Shown in pieces: positions 26,853 through 36,626 of a stretch of 64,000 bases of DNA. The notes beneath the pieces are model-generated. The model saw only the letters and a list, made by a program, of their open reading frames with translations, did not search any database and was not told the DNA's origin. This DNA is from Hyphomicrobium_A sp963782555 (GTDB lineage Bacteria > Pseudomonadota > Alphaproteobacteria > Rhizobiales > Hyphomicrobiaceae), in the NCBI GenBank assembly GCA_963782555.1, contig CAWAKB010000001.1, positions 310,001-374,000 of the forward strand, in the 5' to 3' direction. The position numbers and the translations under genes are program-made. How positions within the stretch are numbered: the stretch's first letter is position 1; every line of letters begins with the position of its first letter.

Positions 26853-27874
26853 TGGTGCGTCGCGACCGGCCAGTGGGTACGCCCACTGAGCCAGAGTCCA
26901 CGCATCACGTCCCCGTGCTGCTTTCGCAAGTCCTTGCGCATCTCAATCCGCAAGATGGCGAAGCCTATATCGACGGCACCTTCGGCGCCGGCGGCTACTC
27001 ACGCGCCATCCTGGAGGCCGCCGACTGCCGCGTCCTCGCCATTGATCGCGATCCGACAGCCATCGCGCGAGCACACAAGCTCAGCGCCGAGTTTCCCGGG
27101 CGGCTGACGGCCGTCGAGGCGCCCTTCAGTAGCTTGGATTCCGTTGCCGAAATGGAGGGCCTCGATCGGGTTGACGGCGTCGTGCTCGATATCGGCGTCT
27201 CCTCCATGCAACTCGACGAGCCCGAGCGCGGCTTCTCGTTTCAGACGGACGGCCCGCTCGACATGCGCATGTCGCGGCAGGGCGCGACTGCCGCGGATGT
27301 TGTCAACGACACGGACGAGGAAACGCTCGCGCGCATTCTCTTCGTTTTGGGCGAGGAGCGCCGCTCGCGTGCGATTGCCCGTGCTGTTGTCGCCGCGCGC
27401 GCACAAGCACCGCTGCAGACGACGAAGGCGCTCGCCGATGTCGTCGCGCGCGTCTTCGGCGGACGCAAGATCGACGGCCGCCATCCCGCAACGCGCACCT
27501 TCCAGGCGCTGCGCATCTATGTGAACGACGAGCTCGGCGAGTTGGCGAAGGCGCTCGGTGCCGCTGAACGCTGCTTGAGACCGGGCGGCCGGCTCGTTGT
27601 GGTGACATTCCACTCGCTCGAGGATCGCATCGTAAAGCGCTTCCTCACTGAGCGATCGGGCAAGGAGGTCCGGGCTTCCCGTCATCTGCCCGAGCAATCG
27701 ATAAAATCCGACCCGCCAAGTTTCCGGATTGTTAACCCCCGTCCGTTAACTCCTTCGAAAGGAGAACTAGAGGTGAACCCGCGCGCCAGATCGGCACGGG
27801 CGAGGGTCGCGGTGCGGACCGACGCGCCTGCGTGGCCACTCGATGCCATCCTTGCGGGGTTGCCGTCGGTCTAG
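26849..27874 (+). CDS. rsmH: 16S rRNA (cytosine1402-N4)-methyltransferase
   Basis: The 341-residue enzyme methylates N4 of C1402 in 16S rRNA using SAM. Landmarks: HHVPVLLSQVL at the start, the SAM loop DGTFGAGGYSRAIL, VLDIGVSSMQLD and the catalytic-region segment TFHSLEDRIVKRF. It overlaps the end of mraZ by 4 bases and is followed by ftsL after a 27-base gap. The first 20 residues before HHVPV are longer than usual, so translation may begin at the second ATG. Confidence 0.95.
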   Translation: MMVRRDRPVGTPTEPESTHHVPVLLSQVLAHLNPQDGEAYIDGTFGAGGYSRAILEAADCRVLAIDRDPTAIARAHKLSAEFPGRLTAVEAPFSSLDSVAEMEGLDRVDGVVLDIGVSSMQLDEPERGFSFQTDGPLDMRMSRQGATAADVVNDTDEETLARILFVLGEERRSRAIARAVVAARAQAPLQTTKALADVVARVFGGRKIDGRHPATRTFQALRIYVNDELGELAKALGAAERCLRPGGRLVVVTFHSLEDRIVKRFLTERSGKEVRASRHLPEQSIKSDPPSFRIVNPRPLTPSKGELEVNPRARSARARVAVRTDAPAWPLDAILAGLPSV

Positions 27875-27901
27875 TCGCACGTCGCGTTGGAGGGGTGTCG
27901 C

Positions 27902-28222
27902 ATGCGTACGCTCAACCTCGGGGTCATGGTGCTCGCCCTTGCGAGTGCCTTTGTGCTTTACGGCATCAACTACGACACGCGGCTCCTGGACAAGCGCCTC
28001 CAGGAAAAGGAGCGCGCGATCGAGGAGGCGCGCAGCGATATCGCCGTCTTGAAGGCGGAGCGGGCGCATCTTGCCCGGCCTGAGCGCATCGCGCCTTTGG
28101 CACGTGCACTCGGCATGCAGCCCACATCCGAGCGCCAGCTGGCGGCGAGCCCCGAGGAGGCGCTGATGCGCGTGCTCTCGGCGACAGATGATCGTCCCGC
28201 TGCATCGTCACGGGGGGACTAA
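27902..28222 (+). CDS. ftsL: Cell division protein FtsL
   Basis: This is a 106-residue bitopic membrane protein: a short cytoplasmic head, one membrane helix (about residues 6-24) and a periplasmic coiled coil (LLDKRLQEKERAIEEARSD). FtsL is part of the divisome complex with FtsB and FtsQ. The start ATG 27902 is chosen because GGAGGGG lies upstream. Sequence similarity in this family is low, so the assignment rests on structure and position between rsmH and ftsI. Confidence 0.85.
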   Translation: MRTLNLGVMVLALASAFVLYGINYDTRLLDKRLQEKERAIEEARSDIAVLKAERAHLARPERIAPLARALGMQPTSERQLAASPEEALMRVLSATDDRPAASSRGD

Positions 28223-28223
28223 G

Positions 28224-29948
28224 ATGGTGTCTTCCGCCGCGCCACAATTGGGGCCGCCGCCGGGTGACCCGGGGTTAGGCTCCGCCAACCGCCCCTTGCG
28301 CACGCTCATCGCGATGCTGGTGGTGCTGCTGGCCTTCGGTGCGGTGGCGGGGCAGCTCGTCCGCCTCGCGCTATTGGGCCAGTCCGAGCTCTCGTCCTCC
28401 TTCACCGCGACCGTCGACCAGAGCTTTGCCCGGCCCGACATCGTCGACCGCAACGGGCGGCTTTTAGCGACCGACGTCGAGGCCTACTCACTGTTTGCGG
28501 ACCCTGCGCGCGTGCTCGATCGCGACGAGGTGGTCGAGAAGCTGCATGCCATTTTTCCCGATCTCGACGAGGCCGCGCTCAGAGACGATCTCGCCGACCG
28601 CACGCGCCGTTTCGTGTGGATCAAGCGCGGGCTTTCGCCCAAGACGGCGCAAACCGTGCACGACCTGGGGCTGCCGGGGCTCGATTTCCGCCGCGAGTTG
28701 CGACGCGCCTATCCCGGTGGAAAGCTTGCCGGCCACGCGCTGGGCTACGTCAACATCGACAACAAGGGCGTGGCCGGCATCGAGCGCTACGTCGACGAGG
28801 TCGTCGGCGTGGAAGCGGTGCAGGGGGCCACGCTTGCCGAGCGGGCACCAGTGCGCCTGTCGCTCGACATCGGCGTGCAGCATGCGGTCGAGGCCGAGCT
28901 TGAGAGCGCGGTGAAGCGCTATGAGGCAAAGGGTGCCGCCGGCATCGTGCTCGACGTCAACTCGGGCGAGATCTTGGCGTCCGCCTCGATTCCCGAGGTC
29001 GATCCCGCCTATCCTGCCATGAGCCTCGAGCCGCGCCGCGCCGACAAGGTTGCGGGCAGCACATTTGAGCTCGGGTCGGTTTTCAAGACGGCGACCGTCG
29101 CCATGGCGCTCGACGCGGGCGTCGTCACGCTCGATACGCAGGTGGACGTGCGCGCGCCGCTTGCCGCCGGCCGTTTCACCATCAAGGATTTGCACCCGCT
29201 CGGCCGGCCCTTGTCGGTTGCCGAGATCTTCATCCACTCCTCCAACGTCGGCGCCGCCAAGCTCGCCTTGATGGTCGGGCCGGAGCACCAGCAAGAGTTT
29301 CTCCGCCGCCTCCAGCTCTTGGATCCCATGAAGACGGAGGTTGGGCCGATCGCCGCGCCGCAGGTGCCGGAGCACTGGAAGGATGTCGAGACCATGACGA
29401 TTGCCTATGGGCATGGTCTTGCCGTTGCGCCGCTGCAGTTCGCGGCGGCGGCCGCCGCCCTCATCAATGGCGGCAACCGGCTGATCCCGACCTTCATCAA
29501 GCATCCCCCCGACGCCGGGCATGTAAAGGTTCCGCTCATCCAGACCAAGACGAGCGCGCAGCTCCGCGAGATCATGCGCCGCAACGTCGCCGACCCGGCC
29601 GGGACCGGCAAGCGCGCCAAGGTTCCGGGCTATCTCGTCGGCGGCAAGACGGGCACGGCGGAGATTCCCGGTCCCGGCGGCTACCGCGAGAAGTCGGTCA
29701 TCTCGTCTTTCCTTGCCGCCTTTCCTATGAACCGGCCGAAGTACCTTGTCTTCATCCTCTTATTCGAGCCCAAGCCGACGTCGGCGGCACGCGGCGAGGT
29801 GCTTGCGGCCCTCAATGCGGCGCCCACGGCCGGCCGCGTCATCGCCCGTATCGGCCCGCTTCTCGGCATTCTGCCGACAACCGAGACGGCGTCCGTGCCC
29901 GGCAAGGTGTTTGACGCCACATCGCCCGCAAAATATGAAGCTCAGTGA
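28224..29948 (+). CDS. ftsI: Septal peptidoglycan transpeptidase FtsI (PBP3)
   Basis: The 574-residue protein has one membrane helix (about 24-46) and a periplasmic penicillin-binding transpeptidase domain. Active-site motifs: SVFK (SxxK, the acyl-enzyme serine), SSN (SxN) and KTGT (KTG). It crosslinks septal peptidoglycan with FtsW. It starts one base after ftsL ends; GGGGGGA serves as ribosome binding site. Confidence 0.95.
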   Translation: MVSSAAPQLGPPPGDPGLGSANRPLRTLIAMLVVLLAFGAVAGQLVRLALLGQSELSSSFTATVDQSFARPDIVDRNGRLLATDVEAYSLFADPARVLDRDEVVEKLHAIFPDLDEAALRDDLADRTRRFVWIKRGLSPKTAQTVHDLGLPGLDFRRELRRAYPGGKLAGHALGYVNIDNKGVAGIERYVDEVVGVEAVQGATLAERAPVRLSLDIGVQHAVEAELESAVKRYEAKGAAGIVLDVNSGEILASASIPEVDPAYPAMSLEPRRADKVAGSTFELGSVFKTATVAMALDAGVVTLDTQVDVRAPLAAGRFTIKDLHPLGRPLSVAEIFIHSSNVGAAKLALMVGPEHQQEFLRRLQLLDPMKTEVGPIAAPQVPEHWKDVETMTIAYGHGLAVAPLQFAAAAAALINGGNRLIPTFIKHPPDAGHVKVPLIQTKTSAQLREIMRRNVADPAGTGKRAKVPGYLVGGKTGTAEIPGPGGYREKSVISSFLAAFPMNRPKYLVFILLFEPKPTSAARGEVLAALNAAPTAGRVIARIGPLLGILPTTETASVPGKVFDATSPAKYEAQ

Positions 29949-29996
29949 CGCAACCCTAAAGGCGTCGACCGCCATCGTGCGCCAAGCAGGCCCCCC

Positions 29997-31442
29997 ATGC
30001 TCCTCTCCTCCCTCATAGGGGCCGACGTGACCGCTCCAGCGGATGCCGGAGGTTTGGAGATCGCCGGCATCTCCGCGGACAGCCGTCTCGTAGAGCCGGG
30101 CTTCTTGTTCGTGGCCATCGCCGGCACCAAGGCGGACGGCGCACGCTTCATCTCCGATGCACGGAAGAAGGGCGCGGCCGCCGTGCTGGTCGGAGCGCAT
30201 ACCAAGGTCGCGGAGATCGGCGTGCCGGTGTTGCGGACCGAGGAGCCGCGCCGCGCGCTCGCGCTGATGGCCGCCCGCTTCTATGTCGCCCAGCCCGCAA
30301 CCGTGGTGGCGGTCACCGGCACCAGCGGCAAGACCTCGGTCGCCGACTTCACGCGCCAGATCTTTGCCGGGTTGGGTCACCAGGCGGCATCGCTCGGCAC
30401 CATTGGCGTCGTCAAACCCGATGGCAGCCTCTATGGCGTCCTGACGACTCCCGATCCGGTATCGCTGCACCGGATCCTGGCCGAGCTTGCAGAGGAAGGC
30501 GTGACGCACCTGGCATTCGAAGCCTCCTCCCACGGTCTCGATCAGCACCGGCTCGACGGCGTGCGCATCAAGGCCGCCGCCTTCACCAATCTTGGCCGCG
30601 ACCATCTCGATTATCACCCGACGATGGAGGCCTATCTCGCGGCCAAGCTGCGTCTCTTCACCGAGTTGCTGCCCGAGGACGGCACCGCCGTCATCAATGC
30701 CGATACCCTTGAGGGCGCTCAAGTGGCAGGGGCGGCGCAGACGAGCGGCCATCGCGTGCTGACGGTCGGCAGAAAGGGCGACGGCCTCAAGCTCGAGCGG
30801 CTGGTGCGCGAGGGTTTCGGACAGCGCATGTCGGTCGGCTACGAAGGCCGCGTCTACGACGTGCGCTTGCCGCTTCTCGGCGAATATCAGGCTTCGAACG
30901 CGCTGGTTGCGGCCGGGCTCGCGATCGCAACGGGTGAATCCGCTGGCCGCGTGCTGCCGGCGCTGCAGAGCCTTCACGGCGTAAAGGGTCGGTTGGAGAT
31001 CGTCGGCGAGGTGCAAGGCGGGCTCGCCGTTGTCGATTACGCCCATAAGCCGGAGGCGCTCGCCGCGGTTCTCGACGCGCTTCGCCCGTTCGCAACGGGG
31101 AAGCTCATCTGCGTTATCGGCTGCGGTGGCGACCGCGACAAAGGCAAGCGCCCGCTCATGGGCACCATCGCGGTCGAGAAAGCCGACGTGGTGATCGTTA
31201 CCGACGATAACCCTCGCACCGAGGACCCCGCTACGATCCGTGCCGAGATTCTCGCCGGGGCAGCCGGCGCACGCGAGATCGGCAACCGGGCCGAGGCGAT
31301 CCGCGCCGGCGTCGCCATGCTCGAGAAGGGGGACGTGCTCGTTATCGCCGGCAAAGGCCACGAAACCGGTCAGATCGTGGGCGACAAGGTGCTGCCCTTC
31401 TCCGATCATGAGGAGGTTCGCAAGGCATTGGGGTCCGGCTAA
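29997..31442 (+). CDS. murE: UDP-MurNAc-tripeptide synthetase (meso-DAP adding)
   Basis: This 481-residue Mur ligase adds the third residue of the peptide stem in the cytoplasm. The ATP loop is TGTSGKTSV, and the motif DNPRTEDP indicates specificity for meso-diaminopimelate, as expected for a Gram-negative cell. It is 48 bases after ftsI and 4 bases before murF. Confidence 0.95.
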   Translation: MLLSSLIGADVTAPADAGGLEIAGISADSRLVEPGFLFVAIAGTKADGARFISDARKKGAAAVLVGAHTKVAEIGVPVLRTEEPRRALALMAARFYVAQPATVVAVTGTSGKTSVADFTRQIFAGLGHQAASLGTIGVVKPDGSLYGVLTTPDPVSLHRILAELAEEGVTHLAFEASSHGLDQHRLDGVRIKAAAFTNLGRDHLDYHPTMEAYLAAKLRLFTELLPEDGTAVINADTLEGAQVAGAAQTSGHRVLTVGRKGDGLKLERLVREGFGQRMSVGYEGRVYDVRLPLLGEYQASNALVAAGLAIATGESAGRVLPALQSLHGVKGRLEIVGEVQGGLAVVDYAHKPEALAAVLDALRPFATGKLICVIGCGGDRDKGKRPLMGTIAVEKADVVIVTDDNPRTEDPATIRAEILAGAAGAREIGNRAEAIRAGVAMLEKGDVLVIAGKGHETGQIVGDKVLPFSDHEEVRKALGSG

Positions 31443-31446
31443 CCGC

Positions 31447-32874
31447 ATGAGCGACGCGCTGTGGACGTGGCAAGAGCTGATTGAGGCCGCCGACGGTACG
31501 GCGGACGGCACGCCGTCGTCGTCCATAACGGGGTTCTCGATCGACACGCGCACGCTGCGACCGGGCGAGGTGTTCGTCGCGCTGCGCGATGCGCGCGACG
31601 GCCATTTGTTCGTTGCAAACGCGTTCGAGCGAGGTGCCGCCGCCGCCCTGGTCGAGGCGGGCTATGCGCGCCGGCCGGCCGACGGTGCGCTGTTGCGCGT
31701 TGCCGATCCGCTCGAAGGTCTGTGCCGCATTGCCCGCGCTGCGCGCGCACGCACGAATGCGCGCATCGTTGCCGTCACCGGAAGCGTCGGCAAGACTGGG
31801 ACCAAGGAGGCGCTGCGCGCTTGCCTCGCCCGGCTGGGGGTGACGCACGCCGCCGAGAAGTCGTTCAACAACCATTGGGGCGTGCCGCTGACGCTTGCAC
31901 GCATGCCGGTCGCCGCGCGCTACGGCGTATTCGAGATCGGGATGAATCACGCAGGCGAGATTACGCCGCTCACCCAGCTCGTGCGCCCGCACGTCGCTAT
32001 CATCACAACAGTCGAGCCCGTGCACCTGGAATACTTTGGCTCGCTTGCCGGCATCGCCGAGGCCAAAGCGGAGATTTTTTCTGGTCTTGAGCCGGGCGGC
32101 ACGGCGATCCTCAATCGCGACAATGCCTACTTCGATCTTCTGGCTGAGCGCGCCCGGGCGCATGGCGCCCGTGTCGTCTCCTTCGGCCGTGACGAGCGCG
32201 CCGATGTCCGCCCCGAGATCTGGACCCTTGGGACCGACGGCTCCGATATCGTCGTGCGGGTCGGCGAGAAACACATTGCCTACCGGGTCGGTGCGCCGGG
32301 TGCGCATATCGCTCAAAACTCTCTTGCGGTCATTGCTGCGCTCGAGGCTCTCGGGGCTTACGTGGAGAGTGCCATCGCCGCACTCGCCGAGATTAGGGCC
32401 GCCAAGGGGCGCGGTGCGCGCCTCAAGGTCAGACTCGCGGACGGCGAGGTTCTGTTGATCGACGAGAGCTACAACGCCAACCCCGCCTCCATGAGGTCCG
32501 CCTTGGCGGCCATGGGCACGGTGCCACGCGCCACCAAGCCGCGCCGCATCGCCGTGCTCGGCGACATGCTCGAGCTCGGGCCGGAATCCGGCCGTCTGCA
32601 CGAGGACTTGAAGGAACCAGTTGACGCCGCCGAGGTCGATCTGGTCTTTGCCTGTGGACCCAACATGCAGCGGCTGTTTGAGGCGCTGCCCGCCGGCAAA
32701 CGCGGCACCTGGGCCGAGACTTCTGAGGGAATTCTGGCACCGCTCGTCGCCGCGGTGCGCGCAGGCGATGTCGTGATGATCAAGGGTTCACTGGGATCGC
32801 GCATGGCACCCCTCGTGGACGCGCTCATGCGGAAGGGCGAGCAGGACTGTGTGCGGCTGACGGGCCGCGAGTAA
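31447..32874 (+). CDS. murF: UDP-MurNAc-tripeptide:D-Ala-D-Ala ligase
   Basis: The 475-residue Mur ligase adds D-Ala-D-Ala to make the pentapeptide precursor. The ATP-binding loop is TGSVGKTGTKE, followed by KSFNNHWGVPL and IDESYNANPASM in the C-terminal region. ATG 31447 follows murE by a few bases, so the two are co-transcribed. Confidence 0.95.
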   Translation: MSDALWTWQELIEAADGTADGTPSSSITGFSIDTRTLRPGEVFVALRDARDGHLFVANAFERGAAAALVEAGYARRPADGALLRVADPLEGLCRIARAARARTNARIVAVTGSVGKTGTKEALRACLARLGVTHAAEKSFNNHWGVPLTLARMPVAARYGVFEIGMNHAGEITPLTQLVRPHVAIITTVEPVHLEYFGSLAGIAEAKAEIFSGLEPGGTAILNRDNAYFDLLAERARAHGARVVSFGRDERADVRPEIWTLGTDGSDIVVRVGEKHIAYRVGAPGAHIAQNSLAVIAALEALGAYVESAIAALAEIRAAKGRGARLKVRLADGEVLLIDESYNANPASMRSALAAMGTVPRATKPRRIAVLGDMLELGPESGRLHEDLKEPVDAAEVDLVFACGPNMQRLFEALPAGKRGTWAETSEGILAPLVAAVRAGDVVMIKGSLGSRMAPLVDALMRKGEQDCVRLTGRE

Positions 32875-32904
32875 GGGCGGTCGCGCCGCCGTCGGAGGGG
32901 ATAG

Positions 32905-33987
32905 ATGCTGTACGAGCTCGTGAACTTCAGCGACCAGATCGGGGTGCTGAACGTTTTTCGCTACATCACCTTCCGCACCGGTGGGGCGATCTTTACCGCA
33001 CTCCTGTTCGTCATGCTGTTCGGTCCCGGCATCATCGACCTGTTGCGCGTGAAGCAGGGCAAGGGCCAGCCGATCCGCGACGATGGTCCCAAGGGGCATC
33101 TTTTGAAAATAGGGACGCCCACCATGGGCGGGATCATGATCATCGCCGGCGTCACCGTGTCGACACTTCTCTGGTCGCACCTCGGCAACCCCTACATCTG
33201 GATCGTGCTGGGCGTTACGCTCAGCTATGGCGCCATCGGCTTCTACGACGACTACCTCAAGGTGACGCGGCGCTCGACCTCGGGCTTTTCGCGCCGCATC
33301 CGTTTCGGTCTTGAGGTGCTGGTGGCAGGCATCGCGACGGCGTTCGTGATGTGGCTTGGGCCTCCGGAAATCTCCGACGTGCTCACATTGCCCTTCTTCA
33401 AGAACGTGGTGCTGGTGCTGGGGCCGTTCTTCGTCCTGGTCGGCATTCTCGTGATCGCCGGCGCCGGCAATGCAGTGAATCTCACCGACGGCCTCGACGG
33501 TCTCGCGATCGTGCCGGTGATGATCGCGGCGGCAACCTTCGGGCTCATTTCGTATCTGATCGGCAACGCCAAGTTCGCCAGCTATCTTCAGATCCACTAC
33601 GTGGCCGGCACCGGCGAGCTGTCGATCATCTGCGGCGCGCTGATCGGCGCCGGTCTCGGCTTTTTGTGGTTCAATGCGCCGCCCGCCATGATTTTCATGG
33701 GCGACACGGGCTCGCTGGCTCTCGGCGGAGCGCTCGGCGCCATCGCCGTGGCGACCAAGCACGAGATCGTGCTGGCCATTGTCGGTGGCCTGTTCGTGCT
33801 GGAGACGATGTCGGTCATCATCCAGGTGGCGTCCTACCGAATGACGGGCAAGCGCGTATTCCGAATGGCGCCGCTGCACCATCACTACGAGCAGCAGGGC
33901 TGGCAGGAATCAACCGTGGTCGTGCGCTTCTGGATCATCTCGGTGGTGCTCGCGCTCGTGGGCCTCGCCACGTTGAAATTGCGCTGA
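32905..33987 (+). CDS. mraY: Phospho-MurNAc-pentapeptide transferase
   Basis: The 360-residue enzyme has about ten membrane helices and makes lipid I from UDP-MurNAc-pentapeptide and undecaprenyl phosphate. Conserved acidic motifs are FYDDYLKV and NLTDGLDGLA, with a later HHHYE segment. GGAGGGG precedes the ATG. It lies between murF and murD. Confidence 0.96.
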   Translation: MLYELVNFSDQIGVLNVFRYITFRTGGAIFTALLFVMLFGPGIIDLLRVKQGKGQPIRDDGPKGHLLKIGTPTMGGIMIIAGVTVSTLLWSHLGNPYIWIVLGVTLSYGAIGFYDDYLKVTRRSTSGFSRRIRFGLEVLVAGIATAFVMWLGPPEISDVLTLPFFKNVVLVLGPFFVLVGILVIAGAGNAVNLTDGLDGLAIVPVMIAAATFGLISYLIGNAKFASYLQIHYVAGTGELSIICGALIGAGLGFLWFNAPPAMIFMGDTGSLALGGALGAIAVATKHEIVLAIVGGLFVLETMSVIIQVASYRMTGKRVFRMAPLHHHYEQQGWQESTVVVRFWIISVVLALVGLATLKLR

Positions 33988-34027
33988 CCCGCCACGATCC
34001 CTCGCGTAAACCGCGTTAGATTTGTCT

Positions 34028-35451
34028 ATGATTCGCATCACCACCTTCAAGGGCAAGCGGGTTGCCGTGTTCGGCCTCGGTGCGTCCGGCGTGGCAACAG
34101 CCAAGGCACTGATCGACGGCGGTGCCAAGGTGGTGGCGAGCGACGACAACGCCGAGAGCCGCGCGGCTGCGGCAGAGGTTGGTATCCCCACCGCCGATCT
34201 GGCCGAGACCAACTGGGCCACTTTCGTCGCGCTCGTCGTCGCCCCCGGCATTCCGCTGACGCATCCTGAGCCGCACTGGGCTGTGCATCAGGCGAAGCTC
34301 GCCGGCGTGGAGGTTATCGGCGACCTGGAGCTCTTTGCGCGCGAGCGGCGCTTGCAGCCGTTCGACGTGCCCTTCATCGCCATCACCGGCACCAACGGCA
34401 AGTCGACCACCACAGCGCTCATCGCCCACATCCTCAAGCAGGCTGGGCGTGACGTGGAGGTGGGCGGCAACATCGGCACCGCGATGCTGTCGCTTCGGCC
34501 TTTCGCACCCGGTCGCCACTACATCATCGAATGCTCGTCCTACCAGATCGACTTAGCGCTGAGCCTCGATGCGACGGTGGGCGTCCTGCTCAACATCACG
34601 CCCGACCACCTCGACCGTCACGGCACGATCGAGAACTACGCCGCCATCAAGGCGCGCTTGCCCGCGCGCGCGCAAAAGGCCGTCGTTGGTATCGACGATG
34701 CCTACTGCCGTGCGATCGCCGAGCAATTGCGCCAAGGCACCGCGTCCGGCGCCCCGTCCGTCGTGATGCGGGTGTCGACGCGATCCGGCGTGGACTGCGA
34801 GATTGGCGCCGAGGGCTCGCGCATCGTGCGCAAGGAGAGCGGCCGTAGTCAGGACATTGCCGACCTCACCGGCATCGGATCGCTCCGCGGCACGCATAAT
34901 GCAGAGAACGCCTGCGCAGCCGCGGCGGCGCTGCTGCTCCTGCCCGATCCGCTCACAGCAGACGAGATCGCCGCCGGCATGAAGAGCTTTCCCGGGCTCG
35001 CCCACCGCATGGAGGAGCTCGGACGGCAGGGGCGCACGCTCTTCGTCAACGACTCCAAAGCGACCAACGCCGATTCCGCCGAGAAGGCGCTGTCGTCCTT
35101 TGAGGGCGATATCTATTGGGTTCTCGGCGGCAAGCCGAAGGAGGGCGGCATAAGAGCCTCGAGACTCTCTTCCCGCGCGTCGCCAAGGCCTATCTGATCG
35201 GTGCGGCGACGGAAGAGTTCGCGCAAACGCTCGACGGCAAAATTTCCTTCGAGCGCTGCGGGACGCTCGATATGGCGGTCGCGGCAGCCGCTCGCGACGC
35301 CAGCGTGAGCACTGCGTCCGAGCCCGTCGTCCTCTTGTCGCCCGCCTGCGCCTCTTTCGATCAGTACCGCAACTTCGAGGTGCGCGGCGATGCTTTCCGG
35401 GCGCTCGTCGCGGCGCTGCCAGGGATCGCGCTCAACAGGAGGGCGGCATGA
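34028..35451 (+). CDS. murD: UDP-MurNAc-L-Ala:D-Glu ligase, one frameshift
   Basis: The D-glutamate-adding Mur ligase has ATP loop TGTNGKSTT and central NVGGN-type segment GGNIGTAM. The frame breaks near 35150-35152: one base appears missing after GGCGGCAT; adding it gives KEGGIKSLETLFPRVAKAY, the normal continuation. Both parts are otherwise well conserved, and the gene is essential, so a consensus error is the best reading. The 3' end overlaps the ftsW start by 4 bases (ATGA). Confidence 0.85.
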
Positions 35452-36626
35452 GAGTGTCCCGCGCCGAAAGGAGCCGCGTCACCGACTGGTGGTTCACGGT
35501 CGACCATGTGCTGGTCGGTGCCATCCTGGTGATCGTCGGCGCGGGCGTCGTGCTCTCGCTGGCTGCAAGCCCGGCAGTCGCCATCAAGAAGGGCCTGCCG
35601 ACGTACTACTTCGTCGAGCGCCACCTCGTGTTCTCGGCCGCGGGCGTTCTCGTTATGCTCGCGGTGTCGTTGCTCTCGCCGCGCGGCGTACGCCGTTTCG
35701 CGCTGATCTTGTTCGGACTCGCAGTCGGTGGAATGTTCGCCGTGCACCTCATGGGCGCCGAGATCAACGGCTCTCAACGCTGGCTGTCTTTCGCCGGCCA
35801 CTCAATACAGCCTTCGGAGTTCGCCAAACCCGCCTTTGTCGTGGTGGCAGCCTGGCTCTTCGCCGAAAGCGAGAAGCGCCACGACATGCCGGCGCTGCCA
35901 TTGGCCATCCTGCTCGCGGGCCTTCTCGCCGGTCTCCTGCTGGCCGAGCCGGACGTCGGCCAGACGCTGCTCCTTTGCGTGGTGTGGGGCGCGCTCTACT
36001 ATCTCTCGGGCCAGCCGCTGCTCGGCGCCGGCGTCGTGGGGGCCTGCGGTGTGCTGGGGCTGGTATTCGCCTATTCGACCTTCGATCACGTCCGCATTCG
36101 CATCGACCGTTTCTTCTCCTCTGCGCCGAATGACTATTCGCAGCTCGATCGTGCCATCAAGTCGTTCTCGGAGGGCGGATTCTTGGGCCGCGGACCTGGC
36201 GAAGGGACGATCAAGAACGTGCTTCCCGATGCACACACCGATTTCATCTTTGCGGTCGTCGCCGAGGAGTACGGGGTGATAGCCTGCCTCGTCCTCGTCG
36301 GTCTCTTTGCGTTCGTCGTCATGCGCGCGCTCGTAAAGGCGGCCCAAGAGCCCGATGCAGCGACGCGCCTTGCTATCCAGGGGCTCGCGCTGTTGTTCGG
36401 ACTTCAGGCGCTGATCAACATGGGCGTGAACGTGGGACTGCTGCCAGCCAAGGGCATCACGCTTCCCTTCATCTCGGCGGGCGGATCCTCGACGCTTGCC
36501 GTATCGATCACGCTCGGCATGCTGCTGGCGCTGACGCGGCGCCGCCCCGACCTCGCACGCGTGAAGAAGCCGCCCCTGATGCCGCACGCGTCCGGCCTCG
36601 AGCCGACGGGATCGGTGCGAAAGTGA
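35448..36626 (+). CDS. ftsW: Septal peptidoglycan glycosyltransferase FtsW
   Basis: This 392-residue SEDS-family protein has about ten membrane helices and polymerises septal glycan with FtsI. Visible motifs: GSQRWLSF, PSEFAKP and the late SAGGSSTLAVS. It overlaps murD and murG at both ends by 4 bases, typical of translational coupling. Confidence 0.95.
   Translation: MRVSRAERSRVTDWWFTVDHVLVGAILVIVGAGVVLSLAASPAVAIKKGLPTYYFVERHLVFSAAGVLVMLAVSLLSPRGVRRFALILFGLAVGGMFAVHLMGAEINGSQRWLSFAGHSIQPSEFAKPAFVVVAAWLFAESEKRHDMPALPLAILLAGLLAGLLLAEPDVGQTLLLCVVWGALYYLSGQPLLGAGVVGACGVLGLVFAYSTFDHVRIRIDRFFSSAPNDYSQLDRAIKSFSEGGFLGRGPGEGTIKNVLPDAHTDFIFAVVAEEYGVIACLVLVGLFAFVVMRALVKAAQEPDAATRLAIQGLALLFGLQALINMGVNVGLLPAKGITLPFISAGGSSTLAVSITLGMLLALTRRRPDLARVKKPPLMPHASGLEPTGSVRK

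Noticed and set aside
27725..27755. Two TTAA motifs near the end of rsmH that could be a CtrA site
   Set aside because: The spacing between them is 10 bases, not the 7 expected, and they lie inside a coding region.
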